Shown here piece by piece: positions 1 through 6,129 of a stretch of 7,730 bases of DNA. Position numbers and translations under genes: made by a program. The notes under the pieces are model-generated. The model was given only the letters and a program-made list of their open reading frames with translations. It was not told the DNA's origin and did not search any database. Source of the stretch: Erysipelotrichaceae bacterium (GTDB lineage Bacteria; Bacillota_I; Bacilli_A; Erysipelotrichales; Erysipelotrichaceae); the NCBI GenBank assembly GCA_030533035.1, contig JAUNJW010000093.1:1-7730 (forward strand), in the 5' to 3' direction. How positions within the stretch are numbered: the first letter of the stretch is position 1; every line of letters begins with the position of its first letter.

Positions 1-979
1 TACATTCTTCGCGGACTTTATCGGCAGCGGTTCCGGTGCCGAATTCTGGTTCATTATTTTCAGCCTGACCGTGCTGGCAGTGATCTGGCTCGGCGTCAAC
101 AGCGGCATTGAAAGAGTCTCCGGATTCATGATGCCGGTTCTGGTCGTCCTGGCTGTGGTGATCAGTATCTACACATTGACAAGACCCGGCGCCCTGGCCG
201 GCGTGAAATATCTGCTTGTACCGGATTTCAGCCGTTTTTCCTGGATGACGGTAGTCTCCGCCATGGGCCAGATGTTCTACTCCCTGTCCATCGCGATGGG
301 CATCCTGATCACTTTCGGCTCCTACATGCGGAAGGACACAGGCATTGAAGAATCGACCGTACAGGTTGAAATCTTTGACTCAGCCATAGCGGTTCTGGCC
401 GGACTGATGATCATTCCGGCTGTCTTCGCCTTCTTCGGCGGTTCCCCGGAAACACTGAACAAGGGACCTGCCCTGATGTTTATCACCATGCCCAAGATCT
501 TCGCCGACATGAAAGCCGGAAGACTGATCGGCATTCTCTTCTTCCTGCTGGTATTGTTTGCGGCTATGACCAGTGCCATCGCCCTGGTGGAAAGCGCAGT
601 CTCCACTTTCAGCGATGAATTCGGCTGGTCAAGGAAAAAAGGAACTCTGGTCATGGCGCTGGTGATGGTCACGCTGGGCACCCTGTCCTGCCTGGGATAT
701 GGTCCGCTGTCCTTTGTCACCCTGATCGGCATGCCGTTCCTCGACTTCTTTGACTTCCTGACCAATTCGGTCATGATGCCGGTCGCAGCCATTGCCATCT
801 GTGTGCTGGTCAGCCGCCACATGGGTGTCTGCATGATCGAGGACGAGGTCATGGCCGGCGGCAAATCCTTCAGAAGAAGAAATGTATTCAACTTCATGAT
901 CCGCTGGGTCTGCCCCATCTTCTCCCTGATCATTCTTGCCAGTTCCGTCGCTTCTGCCTTCGGCTGGATCACAATCTGA
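1..979 (+). CDS. Sodium-dependent transporter of the NSS (SNF) family, 5'-truncated by the window edge
   Basis: Integral membrane symporter expected to import an amino acid or related amine using the sodium gradient. The reading frame is open from base 2, so the gene starts upstream of the window; 325 residues are visible against about 440-460 for bacterial members, so roughly the first three helices are missing. A GTG at 71 is inside the conserved region and is not the start. Family marks include the helix-5 segment with GIERVSGFMMP, a PDFSRFSW loop, the helix-6 signature GQMFYSLSIAMGILITFGSY, and a helix-8 AAMTSAIALVES segment whose Thr-Ser matches the Na2-site pair of LeuT. The protein ends just after one helix following the FFDFLTNSVMMP helix, which fits the 11-helix bacterial subtype (like MhsT/Tyt1) rather than 12-helix LeuT. 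Substrate cannot be assigned. An intrinsic terminator starts 16 bp after the stop. Confidence 0.93.
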   Translation, partial: TFFADFIGSGSGAEFWFIIFSLTVLAVIWLGVNSGIERVSGFMMPVLVVLAVVISIYTLTRPGALAGVKYLLVPDFSRFSWMTVVSAMGQMFYSLSIAMGILITFGSYMRKDTGIEESTVQVEIFDSAIAVLAGLMIIPAVFAFFGGSPETLNKGPALMFITMPKIFADMKAGRLIGILFFLLVLFAAMTSAIALVESAVSTFSDEFGWSRKKGTLVMALVMVTLGTLSCLGYGPLSFVTLIGMPFLDFFDFLTNSVMMPVAAIAICVLVSRHMGVCMIEDEVMAGGKSFRRRNVFNFMIRWVCPIFSLIILASSVASAFGWITI

Positions 980-994
980 GCAATGACAATATGG

Positions 995-1027
995 AAATCC
1001 GCCACCGCGGATTTCTTTCTTTTTTTT
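995..1027 (+). terminator. Intrinsic terminator of the NSS transporter gene
   Basis: A perfect 8-bp stem, AAATCCGC (995-1002) with GCGGATTT (1007-1014), encloses a 4-base loop and is followed by a T-rich tract with seven to eight consecutive T. It lies between the transporter stop and the methyltransferase promoter, separating the two transcription units. It also shows that an in-frame ATG at 991 cannot be the natural methyltransferase start. Confidence 0.9.
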
Positions 1028-1031
1028 CCTC

Positions 1032-1040
1032 TGCTATGAT
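1032..1040 (+). promoter_or_regulatory. Extended -10 promoter of the methyltransferase gene
   Basis: The sequence TGCTATGAT carries a TG dinucleotide one base before a TATGAT hexamer (one mismatch to TATAAT), the extended -10 arrangement. A start near 1047 would give a short leader containing the GGAG ribosome binding site at 1050-1053 and the ATG at 1060. No good -35 box is present at 17 bp (TTTCTT), and the upstream part lies in the T-tract of the preceding terminator. Confidence 0.55.
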
Positions 1041-1059
1041 TTGGACAGCGGAGAATTAT

Positions 1060-1650
1060 ATGAAGAATACAACAATTGAGTATTTTAACGAGAAAGCGCA
1101 GAAGTGCTTTGACGACGCCTTCACAATCACTGAAAGAACCAACCAGGATCATTTCCTTTCTTACCTGAAACCAGGCGCCCATATCCTTGATTTCGGCTGT
1201 GGTTCAGGCCGTGACAGCAGATACTTCATGGACAAAGGATTTGAAGTCACATCCACGGACGGCTCAGCCGGCATGGCTGCCCTCGCCTCTGTGTATCTGG
1301 GCAAACCTGTAAAAGTGATGGAATTCAACGAACTGGATGACGAGAATCTCTATGACGGTATTTTTGCCTCGGCGTCCATCATGCACATCGAATATGAAAA
1401 ACTTGAGGAGCTCTTTCCGAAAATGATCCGGGCCATGAAAAAAGGAGGCATTCTCTATGTCTCCTTCAAGTACGGCGAGGGGGAAGGTTTCCTCGGCAAG
1501 CGGTTTTACACTTATATGAACGAAGACCGGTTTGCCCGTTTCATTGAACCGTTCACAGAACTTGAAGTCATCACCTCAGGCATCTTCGGCAATGAGCATC
1601 CCGGCCAGATGGATTTCCGCTGGCTCTATGCCATTCTCAGAAAAAAGTGA
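1060..1650 (+). CDS. Class I SAM-dependent methyltransferase
   Basis: Cytoplasmic 196-residue protein that should transfer a methyl group from S-adenosylmethionine to an unidentified acceptor. Motif I, HILDFGCGSGRDSRYF, is at residues 41-56; the acidic residue ending strand 2 that holds the SAM ribose is Asp67 (TSTDGS); strand 4 is YDGIFASASIMHI (98-110), and the strand-5 region is KKGGILYVSFK (127-137). Overall it resembles the small UbiE/TehB-like methyltransferases, but no acceptor-specific domain is visible, so tellurite or quinone roles should not be assumed. The start is set at 1060 because GGAG sits 6 bp before it; the longer frame from 991 would begin inside the upstream terminator and before the promoter. 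It is a single-gene unit, flanked by terminators on both sides. Confidence 0.88.
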   Translation: MKNTTIEYFNEKAQKCFDDAFTITERTNQDHFLSYLKPGAHILDFGCGSGRDSRYFMDKGFEVTSTDGSAGMAALASVYLGKPVKVMEFNELDDENLYDGIFASASIMHIEYEKLEELFPKMIRAMKKGGILYVSFKYGEGEGFLGKRFYTYMNEDRFARFIEPFTELEVITSGIFGNEHPGQMDFRWLYAILRKK

Positions 1651-1675
1651 TACAGGCCTTCCCGGCTTCCTTATG

Positions 1676-1713
1676 AAAACAATGCGGCCACTTTCATGGC
1701 CGCACTGTTTTTT
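1676..1713. terminator. Bidirectional intrinsic terminator between converging genes
   Basis: A perfect 8-bp stem, TGCGGCCA (1683-1690) and TGGCCGCA (1697-1704), has a 6-base loop. After one mismatch it extends into AAAACA (1676-1681) and TGTTTT (1706-1711). It therefore has a T-run on the plus side (1708-1713) and a T-rich run on the minus side, and serves both the methyltransferase gene and the converging YdcF-family gene. The stop codon of the latter (1712-1714) lies in the plus-strand T-run. Confidence 0.88.
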
Positions 1714-2737
1714 AAACATACATTGCATAAAGCACCGGCGCTATGAAGATCAGATATCCGATCAGCGCCCAGAGAATGAACTTTTTCGTCAGCAGGATTG
1801 CGATGAATTCGCGGATCAGAGCGCTGGGCCAGTAATACAGCGCCACATCAGCGCCGATTCCGGTGCATTTCAGGCCTTCCTCGCGGGCATAGCGCAGACA
1901 GCGGTAAACGTGATAATTGCTGGAGACAAGCGCGGTTTTTTTCGTGCCTTCCCGGCTGTCGATAATCGATTTGGAAAATCTCAGATTCTCCCTGGTTGTG
2001 GCAGAACGGTCTTCCATCAGGATGTTTTCTTCCGGAATGTCATGTTCAAGAAGATAGTTTTTCATCGCCTGCGCTTCACTCAGCTTTTCATCATCCCCGC
2101 GGCCGCCGCTCGGGATGAGCATCGGCTTCACTTTGCATTTATTGTAGATTTCAATGGCTTTGTCCACCCGGTTCGACAGCAGCTTTGTCATTCTCTCGCC
2201 GCCGGCGAGTCCGCAGCCGTGGATGATGACATAGTCGAAATTCATCCGGTGCGGCATGATCTGGATAAAAACGGAGTAAACGACAAAGCTGAGGACCAGG
2301 AAACTGAAATAGAAAACTGTCATGACCAGCAGAAGCACCCATAAGCCGATGTCATAGTTTTCCAGGCCGTATGAAAGATGGAACACATAAATAACAGCGC
2401 CGATCTCTCCGATACCGACAACGATGCCCAGCAGCAATGAAAGCAGATGGGCAGGACTTACCGCTTCCTTCCTGATCATCTGAACGCCGTTGACAATCAG
2501 CATCAGCGGCACCATGAACAGTATCAGCATCACCAGCAGGAAGCAGCCCACCAGGAATGTCTCTCTGTAGCGTCCGAAAAGACCGGACACAAACAGCATG
2601 GTCACGAGCAGCGCAAACATCAGCAGAAAGCTGTTTGCGTATCTCTGCGGACGCTGGATGACACAGAAAACAGTCACAATCCAGACGGCAGCGAAAACCG
2701 GACCGAGCTCGTGCATATTCTCAATAATCTGTTCCAT
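1712..2737 (-). CDS. YdcF/SanA/ElyC-type (DUF218) multi-pass membrane protein
   Basis: A 341-residue membrane protein. About five hydrophobic segments fill the N-terminal half (roughly residues 12-28, 36-55, 61-84, 98-120 and 131-157). A DUF218 domain follows (about 168-315), and a last helix lies near 318-338. Domain marks are YVIIHGCGL (169-177), PSGGRG (209-214), SEAQAMKNYLL (220-230), EDRSATTRENL (242-252) and VSSNYHVYR (271-279). E. coli relatives ElyC and SanA are tied to envelope integrity and envelope polysaccharide precursors, and YdcF was reported to bind SAM; the exact reaction here is unknown. The ATG at 2737 has AAAGGAG (2745-2751) at good spacing. It lies 80 bp after the DUF998 gene on the same strand, with no convincing terminator or complete promoter in the gap, so co-transcription with that cassette is possible but unproven. 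Confidence 0.88.
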   Translation of the reverse strand: MEQIIENMHELGPVFAAVWIVTVFCVIQRPQRYANSFLLMFALLVTMLFVSGLFGRYRETFLVGCFLLVMLILFMVPLMLIVNGVQMIRKEAVSPAHLLSLLLGIVVGIGEIGAVIYVFHLSYGLENYDIGLWVLLLVMTVFYFSFLVLSFVVYSVFIQIMPHRMNFDYVIIHGCGLAGGERMTKLLSNRVDKAIEIYNKCKVKPMLIPSGGRGDDEKLSEAQAMKNYLLEHDIPEENILMEDRSATTRENLRFSKSIIDSREGTKKTALVSSNYHVYRCLRYAREEGLKCTGIGADVALYYWPSALIREFIAILLTKKFILWALIGYLIFIAPVLYAMYV

Positions 2738-2817
2738 TGCGTTTCTCCTTTCGCTGCTTCTCTATATATAATAACCAGATCCGCAGCAGAGTTGGTTTAA
2801 GACCGGATCAGCGGCGC

Positions 2818-3477
2818 TTACAATATGATCTGCCGGTCTTCCTTCACACCGGAAAAACCGGTGAACAGTTCCCATCCAAGCACCGCCGTAAACCCTGCGG
2901 CGGCGAAGACACTGAATCTTTCAACAATACCGAAGTACTTTGCGGGTACAATCCCCTGCCCTAGGGCTCCCGTCATCATCATAGCAAGGGCAATGAAAGC
3001 CCACAGACCTGTCCTCTTCAGGTCTTTTCTTCTGAAACCGGCAATGATCAGAGTCAAAAGTGAAACCACTGACAGCAGCACGACAGCAGCGGTCACGGCA
3101 ATATGCATGATTTCCTGAAAAGAAGTGATTTCCATGCCGCTGTCCGCCAGAGGAAACATGGCATAGCCGATGGCAGAAACCCAGTTCATCAGGGTGAACA
3201 GGTGGATTCCGGTGCGGAAAAGCCTTGTCCCGGTCCGCTGTTCCGACACAAAGGCGGACACACAGCTCACACACACGACATTGCCGGTATTATACACTGC
3301 CGCCAGCTGATTCCACAGCATACGGGACGGCGCATTCAGGGCGGACAGATCACTGACCGCCTGGCGCATCCAGTCATAGCCGGGATATGCGGCCGGTGAA
3401 AACACAACGGCAGCTGTATATGACAACAACGCGGCGATTCCGGCAAGGCCGAACCAGTTAATGAGTTTCCTGTTCAT
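2818..3477 (-). CDS. DUF998 family integral membrane protein
   Basis: A 219-residue protein of unknown function with six predicted membrane helices (about 9-27, 54-76, 91-109, 121-147, 155-176 and 186-206). The family signature between helices 1 and 2 is clear: AYPGYDWMRQAVSDLSALNAPS (residues 30-51). Late segments such as GALGQGIVPAKYFGIVERFSV also fit DUF998. There is no catalytic motif that I can name, and no signal peptide beyond the first helix. The ATG at 3477 is preferred, with AGGA about 10 bp upstream; a GTG at 3486 would add three residues and has AGGA almost touching it. Either start lies inside the end of the upstream Ntn-hydrolase gene (overlap 20 or 29 bp), so translational coupling is likely and the two products probably act together. 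Confidence 0.85.
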   Translation of the reverse strand: MNRKLINWFGLAGIAALLSYTAAVVFSPAAYPGYDWMRQAVSDLSALNAPSRMLWNQLAAVYNTGNVVCVSCVSAFVSEQRTGTRLFRTGIHLFTLMNWVSAIGYAMFPLADSGMEITSFQEIMHIAVTAAVVLLSVVSLLTLIIAGFRRKDLKRTGLWAFIALAMMMTGALGQGIVPAKYFGIVERFSVFAAAGFTAVLGWELFTGFSGVKEDRQIIL

Positions 3478-4177
3478 GTTTCTCACATCCTGCTTCCAGT
3501 TTCAAGGAACTGATCTTTTCATATTCCCTGTTTTCACACCAGTAAACGGTCCGTTCCTGTACATCAAAAACCATGGAAACAACGGTCGGACAGACTTCCT
3601 GGGAAACTGCTCTGAGAATCCTGAAGCAGTCCTGCACATCGAAGTTATACGGAGCCTGATGAATCATTTCTTCAGCTTTGTGATATCTGTCCCAGCCCAT
3701 CCAGGGATGCTGTTCGGAATCCTGTTTGAAGGGTGAGAAGTTGGTCATGATTTTATATTCAGGTTTCTCATAATACAGGCAGCCCTGGCCGGGAATGATG
3801 TGAAGCACATTTCCTTCAGCGTCTGAAAGAGCGGACATGAAAGTAACGCCCGGAACACTGAATACCGGTCCGTTCTGTGCTGCTTCCTTCACCTCATCAA
3901 GGGTTTTCTTCTGCAGAAGAAAGTCAATGTCCAGCATGATGACATGATTTCCTTCTTCCTTTGGATCGCTGCGCCGGTCATACGGCCAGCATGTCGGCAT
4001 GCCGACAAAATCACCGCGGGCATTCGCGCCGAACAGCGGCATCCAGCCTTCGGCGGAATCATTGATTTCTATATAGACGCCCTCTTCAGCGGGACGCACC
4101 CTGTATTCCATGTTGAGAAGATCGAGATTCCAGCCGACGATGGTTTTCTTTCTGTTTACAACAATGCTTGTGCACAT
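3458..4177 (-). CDS. Cys-type Ntn hydrolase, choloylglycine hydrolase / penicillin acylase-like
   Basis: A 239-residue cytoplasmic enzyme predicted to hydrolyse (or transfer) a linear C-N amide bond. The protein begins Met-Cys-Thr-Ser; removal of Met would expose Cys2 as N-terminal nucleophile, as in bile salt hydrolase and penicillin V acylase. Other matching segments are GWNLD (15-19; the Asp aligns with catalytic Asp21), FGANARGDFVGMP (49-61), MTNFSPF (144-150; the Asn aligns with Asn175) and WDRYHKA (162-168; possible counterpart of Arg228). The Arg18 position of bile salt hydrolases is Trp16 here, and the protein is about 80 residues shorter than those enzymes, so bile salts are not a safe substrate. 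An acyl-CoA:6-APA acyltransferase-like role is the main alternative. The ATG at 4177 is preceded by AAAGGA and lies 22 bp after the GNAT gene, in the TetR-headed cassette. Confidence 0.82.
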   Translation of the reverse strand: MCTSIVVNRKKTIVGWNLDLLNMEYRVRPAEEGVYIEINDSAEGWMPLFGANARGDFVGMPTCWPYDRRSDPKEEGNHVIMLDIDFLLQKKTLDEVKEAAQNGPVFSVPGVTFMSALSDAEGNVLHIIPGQGCLYYEKPEYKIMTNFSPFKQDSEQHPWMGWDRYHKAEEMIHQAPYNFDVQDCFRILRAVSQEVCPTVVSMVFDVQERTVYWCENREYEKISSLKLEAGCEKHEQETH

Positions 4178-4199
4178 AGTCAGTTCCTTTCTTTCCGGG

Positions 4200-4688
4200 T
4201 CAGCGGGATACGGAATAATAGATCAGGTCCCTGCTCTTTCCCAGATATTCAAGCTCGTTTTCAGAAGTGCGCTCATATGTCATCCCGCACTTTTCCATGA
4301 CTCTTTTTGAGGCTTCATTGCCTTTGAAGAAAGAAGCGTATACTTTCCGGAAGCCCTTTTCTTCAAAGAGATATTCCAAAAGGCGCTGAACAGCTTCTGT
4401 CACATAGCCGTTATTCCAGTATTCAGAACCGATGCCGTAGCCGATTTCACACGAATCGTCTTTCTCATCAAAATACAGAATGATGCCGATGAGCTTTTCC
4501 GTTTCTTTCAGACGGATGGCAAACATCTTTTCATTTGCGATGTACGGTTCAAGGTTCACTTCCTGCGGGGTTTCCGCATAGCGGCATATAAATGTTTCAA
4601 GAACCTTCCTGTCATGGGAAATGCAGTGAAAGTAATCGTCCCTGTCGGTTTTACGGATCCGGTCAATGATCAGTCTTTCTGTTTCCAT
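4200..4688 (-). CDS. GNAT-family N-acetyltransferase, RimJ/RimL type
   Basis: A 162-residue cytoplasmic enzyme expected to acetylate an amino group using acetyl-CoA. It opens with METERLIIDRI, the usual beginning of RimJ/RimL-like members. Motif A is EIGYGIGSEYWNNGYVTEAV (81-100), with the pyrophosphate loop WNNGYV; motif B contains NEASKRVMEKCGM (124-136), the typical AcCoA-contact helix. Such proteins acetylate ribosomal protein N-termini, amino acids, antibiotics or other small amines; nothing visible fixes the acceptor. The start is set at ATG 4688 because AAGGGGAG lies 8 bp upstream; a GTG at 4697 would touch that site directly, although it would give a GTGA overlap with the TetR stop. 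It is the second gene of the TetR-headed unit and is followed 11 bp after its stop by the ribosome-binding region of the Ntn hydrolase. Confidence 0.88.
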   Translation of the reverse strand: METERLIIDRIRKTDRDDYFHCISHDRKVLETFICRYAETPQEVNLEPYIANEKMFAIRLKETEKLIGIILYFDEKDDSCEIGYGIGSEYWNNGYVTEAVQRLLEYLFEEKGFRKVYASFFKGNEASKRVMEKCGMTYERTSENELEYLGKSRDLIYYSVSR

Positions 4689-4693
4689 TTCGA

Positions 4694-5293
4694 TCACTCC
4701 CCTTCTGTTCCGTATGTCTTTGTGAAATGCCTGCTGAAGGCTTCGATCCGGGCAATGGCTTCTTCCGTTTTCTCAGGCTGGCGGTCGCACAGATGGATCA
4801 GCGCGGAGATCGGCGTGGTGTAGGCAAAGGCCAGCATTCCCGGATCATCCTGCCGGATCAGTCCCTTTTCCATCATGCCGGCAAAGACAGCAGTAAACAT
4901 CTGCTCCAGCCCGGTCAGGAAATGCTTTGTCGCAAGATCCCTGGCACGGTCATCGCGGAACTGTTCAATGGAAAGCAGTTTGCGGGTCATGATGATCTTT
5001 TCATCATGAATTGTGAAGGCAGCCATTCTCATGGTCATCTGTGTCAGTTCCTCCAGTGAGTCAGGCACAGGAGGCAGGTTGTCAGCGGACCCGAAACGTT
5101 CGCCATAATAAGCAATCATTTCATCCAGAAGAGAATTCCATATCTCTTCCTTGGATGTGAAATGCCTGTACATGGAAGACTTGCCCAGGCCCAGGGAAGC
5201 TGTCAGTTCACGGATATTGGTGCCCTCGTAGCCCCTTTGGGAAAACATTTCCAGCGCTGCCATCAGAATTCTTTCTTTTGTGTCTTTTGCCAT
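4694..5293 (-). CDS. TetR/AcrR-family transcriptional regulator
   Basis: A 199-residue DNA-binding protein, probably a dimeric ligand-responsive repressor. The N-terminal TetR domain (about residues 5-55) is typical: ERILMAALEMFSQRGYEGT, then the helix-turn-helix TNIRELTASLGLGKSSMYRHF (25-45) and the capping SKEEIWNSLL. The C-terminal ligand and dimer region (60-199) shows no recognisable ligand class. The start is ATG 5293 because GGAGAG lies just upstream and conserved sequence begins there; the frame is open to 5365 but that extension crosses the promoter and operator. It heads the minus-strand cassette with GNAT (5-bp gap), Ntn hydrolase and DUF998. The near-palindrome over its own predicted transcription start suggests autoregulation and control of the whole cassette. 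Confidence 0.93.
   Translation of the reverse strand: MAKDTKERILMAALEMFSQRGYEGTNIRELTASLGLGKSSMYRHFTSKEEIWNSLLDEMIAYYGERFGSADNLPPVPDSLEELTQMTMRMAAFTIHDEKIIMTRKLLSIEQFRDDRARDLATKHFLTGLEQMFTAVFAGMMEKGLIRQDDPGMLAFAYTTPISALIHLCDRQPEKTEEAIARIEAFSRHFTKTYGTEGE
4697..4704 (-). promoter_or_regulatory. Ribosome binding site that decides the GNAT start
   Basis: AAGGGGAG on the minus strand overlaps the last bases of the TetR frame's stop region and sits 8 bp before ATG 4688. The alternative GTG at 4697 would have no spacer, so initiation at 4688 is better supported. Confidence 0.65.
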
Positions 5294-5313
5294 GGTTTCT
5301 CTCCAATAAAAAA

Positions 5314-5329
5314 GCGACCGATCGTTCGC
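5314..5329. promoter_or_regulatory. Putative TetR operator overlapping the transcription start
   Basis: GCGACCGATCGTTCGC is a 16-bp palindrome with one mismatched pair, centred on CGATCG. It resembles the GACCGATCGGTC-like sites common to TetR-family repressors. It covers the predicted +1 of the TetR promoter, a position that would block transcription. Binding by the adjacent TetR protein is inferred. Confidence 0.65.
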
Positions 5330-5333
5330 ATTT

Positions 5334-5362
5334 ATTATAGTGAACGTACGGCCGCATGTAAA
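5334..5362 (-). promoter_or_regulatory. Sigma-A-type promoter of the TetR-headed operon
   Basis: On the minus strand, -35 TTTACA (5357-5362, five of six to TTGACA) is separated by exactly 17 bp from a perfect -10 TATAAT (5334-5339). Transcription should start near 5327, giving a short leader of about 34 bases with GGAGAG before ATG 5293. It is the strongest promoter in the window. Confidence 0.82.
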
Positions 5363-5367
5363 CATGC
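5354..5367. repeat. Short inverted repeat spanning the -35 box
   Basis: GCATGT (5354-5359) and ACATGC (5362-5367) form perfect 6-base arms separated by AA, and contain the TTTACA -35 hexamer of the TetR promoter. It may be a second protein-binding site; its sequence differs from the CGATCG-centred operator, so a different regulator or chance are both open. There is no T-run, so it is not a terminator. Confidence 0.4.
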
Positions 5368-5384
5368 CTGTATATGATTGTGTT

Positions 5385-6119
5385 TTACTGTGCGACTTCC
5401 TTCAGGCAGGCAATCGCGTTCAGGCTTCTCGGATAGCCGATATAGGGAATCATCTGTTCGATGACCTTCATCAGGAACGCGGCGTCATTGCCGACATTGA
5501 TATTGCCCTGGATATGGCTCTTCAGCTGGGATTCACAGCCGCCCTGGGCGAGCAGGAAACAGAATGTGATCATTTCGCGGTCAGCCAGGTTCAGTCCTTT
5601 TCTTGTGTAATAATCGCCGAAGCAGTTGGAGGCGAGCCAGTAATTGACATTGCCGCCTTTCCAGAATTCCTTCATCCGGTCGCCGAAGATTTCAACCTGG
5701 GCCGCTGTACCGGTTTCCTGTCTGGTTTCTTCCGTGTTGGTCAGTCTGCTTTCTTTTGATTCTTCAATGCCATTGGCTTTGAAGACTTCATTTGTCCTCT
5801 GTAAGAACGGGAAGACTCTGGCAATGCCCAGATACGCGGTTCCCTGATATACCAGTTCCTTGATCTCTTCAGGAGTGACGCCGAATTCCTTTATGGCGGA
5901 AGGGATCAGGAATCCGAACTCATCAACAGCCAGGGCGCCCATGCATGTGGCAAGCGTAGCCAGGGTTCTGTGTCTTTCGTCAAGGTCATTGGCATTGAGA
6001 ACAGCGTCATAAGCCCAGTTCTCGTACCTCACTGTGTAATCATAGTCCGGATCGTTTTCACTGACCGGATAGCCCGGGAATACACGGGCATGGTGCTTTT
6101 TCGCGTTTTCGCTGTACAT
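5385..6119 (-). CDS. Carboxymuconolactone decarboxylase-family protein, two tandem CMD/AhpD-like domains
   Basis: A 244-residue cytoplasmic protein with two all-helical CMD repeats. The first (about residues 34-112) includes LDERHRTLATLATCMGALAVDEFGF and TPEEIKELVYQGTAYLGIARVFPFL. The second (about 145-240) includes SNCFGDYYTRKGLNLADREMITFCFLLAQGGCESQLKSHIQGN and ends with PYIGYPRSLNAI. The second domain keeps the Cys and His of the CMD core (Cys195, His202 in GGCESQLKSH); the first lacks that pairing and may be mainly structural. Members include decarboxylases of aromatic catabolism and AhpD-like peroxide-related enzymes, but no aromatic pathway genes are here, so true carboxymuconolactone decarboxylase activity is unlikely. 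The start is ATG 6119, 8 bp after the cupin stop, with AGGAGAG overlapping that stop; upstream extension to 6173 would overlap the cupin gene. Confidence 0.88.
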   Translation of the reverse strand: MYSENAKKHHARVFPGYPVSENDPDYDYTVRYENWAYDAVLNANDLDERHRTLATLATCMGALAVDEFGFLIPSAIKEFGVTPEEIKELVYQGTAYLGIARVFPFLQRTNEVFKANGIEESKESRLTNTEETRQETGTAAQVEIFGDRMKEFWKGGNVNYWLASNCFGDYYTRKGLNLADREMITFCFLLAQGGCESQLKSHIQGNINVGNDAAFLMKVIEQMIPYIGYPRSLNAIACLKEVAQ

Positions 6120-6122
6120 ATT

Positions 6123-6129
6123 CTCTCCT
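6123..6129 (-). promoter_or_regulatory. Ribosome binding site of the CMD gene overlapping the cupin stop codon
   Basis: AGGAGAG on the minus strand shares bases with the cupin TAG stop (6128-6130) and lies a few bases before ATG 6119. This arrangement favours translational coupling and supports 6119 as the start. Confidence 0.7.

Noticed and set aside
991..1059. Upstream ATG extension of the methyltransferase
   Set aside because: The 23 extra codons are the terminator hairpin, its T-tract and the promoter; GGAG supports the ATG at 1060.
322..1182. Long minus-strand open frame (286 codons) opposite the transporter
   Set aside because: It crosses the terminator, has no family resemblance, and lies opposite an unmistakable NSS transporter and the start of the methyltransferase.
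1532..2344. Plus-strand open frame (270 codons) running from the methyltransferase end into the YdcF region
   Set aside because: It crosses the bidirectional terminator and has no ribosome binding site; it is a shadow of the minus-strand DUF218 gene.
2764..2809. TATTAT hexamer and GATCCG/CGGATC hairpin in the gap between the DUF998 and YdcF-like genes
   Set aside because: No -35 box at a workable distance, and the 6-bp stem has a 20-base loop and no T-run, so neither a promoter nor a terminator is supported.
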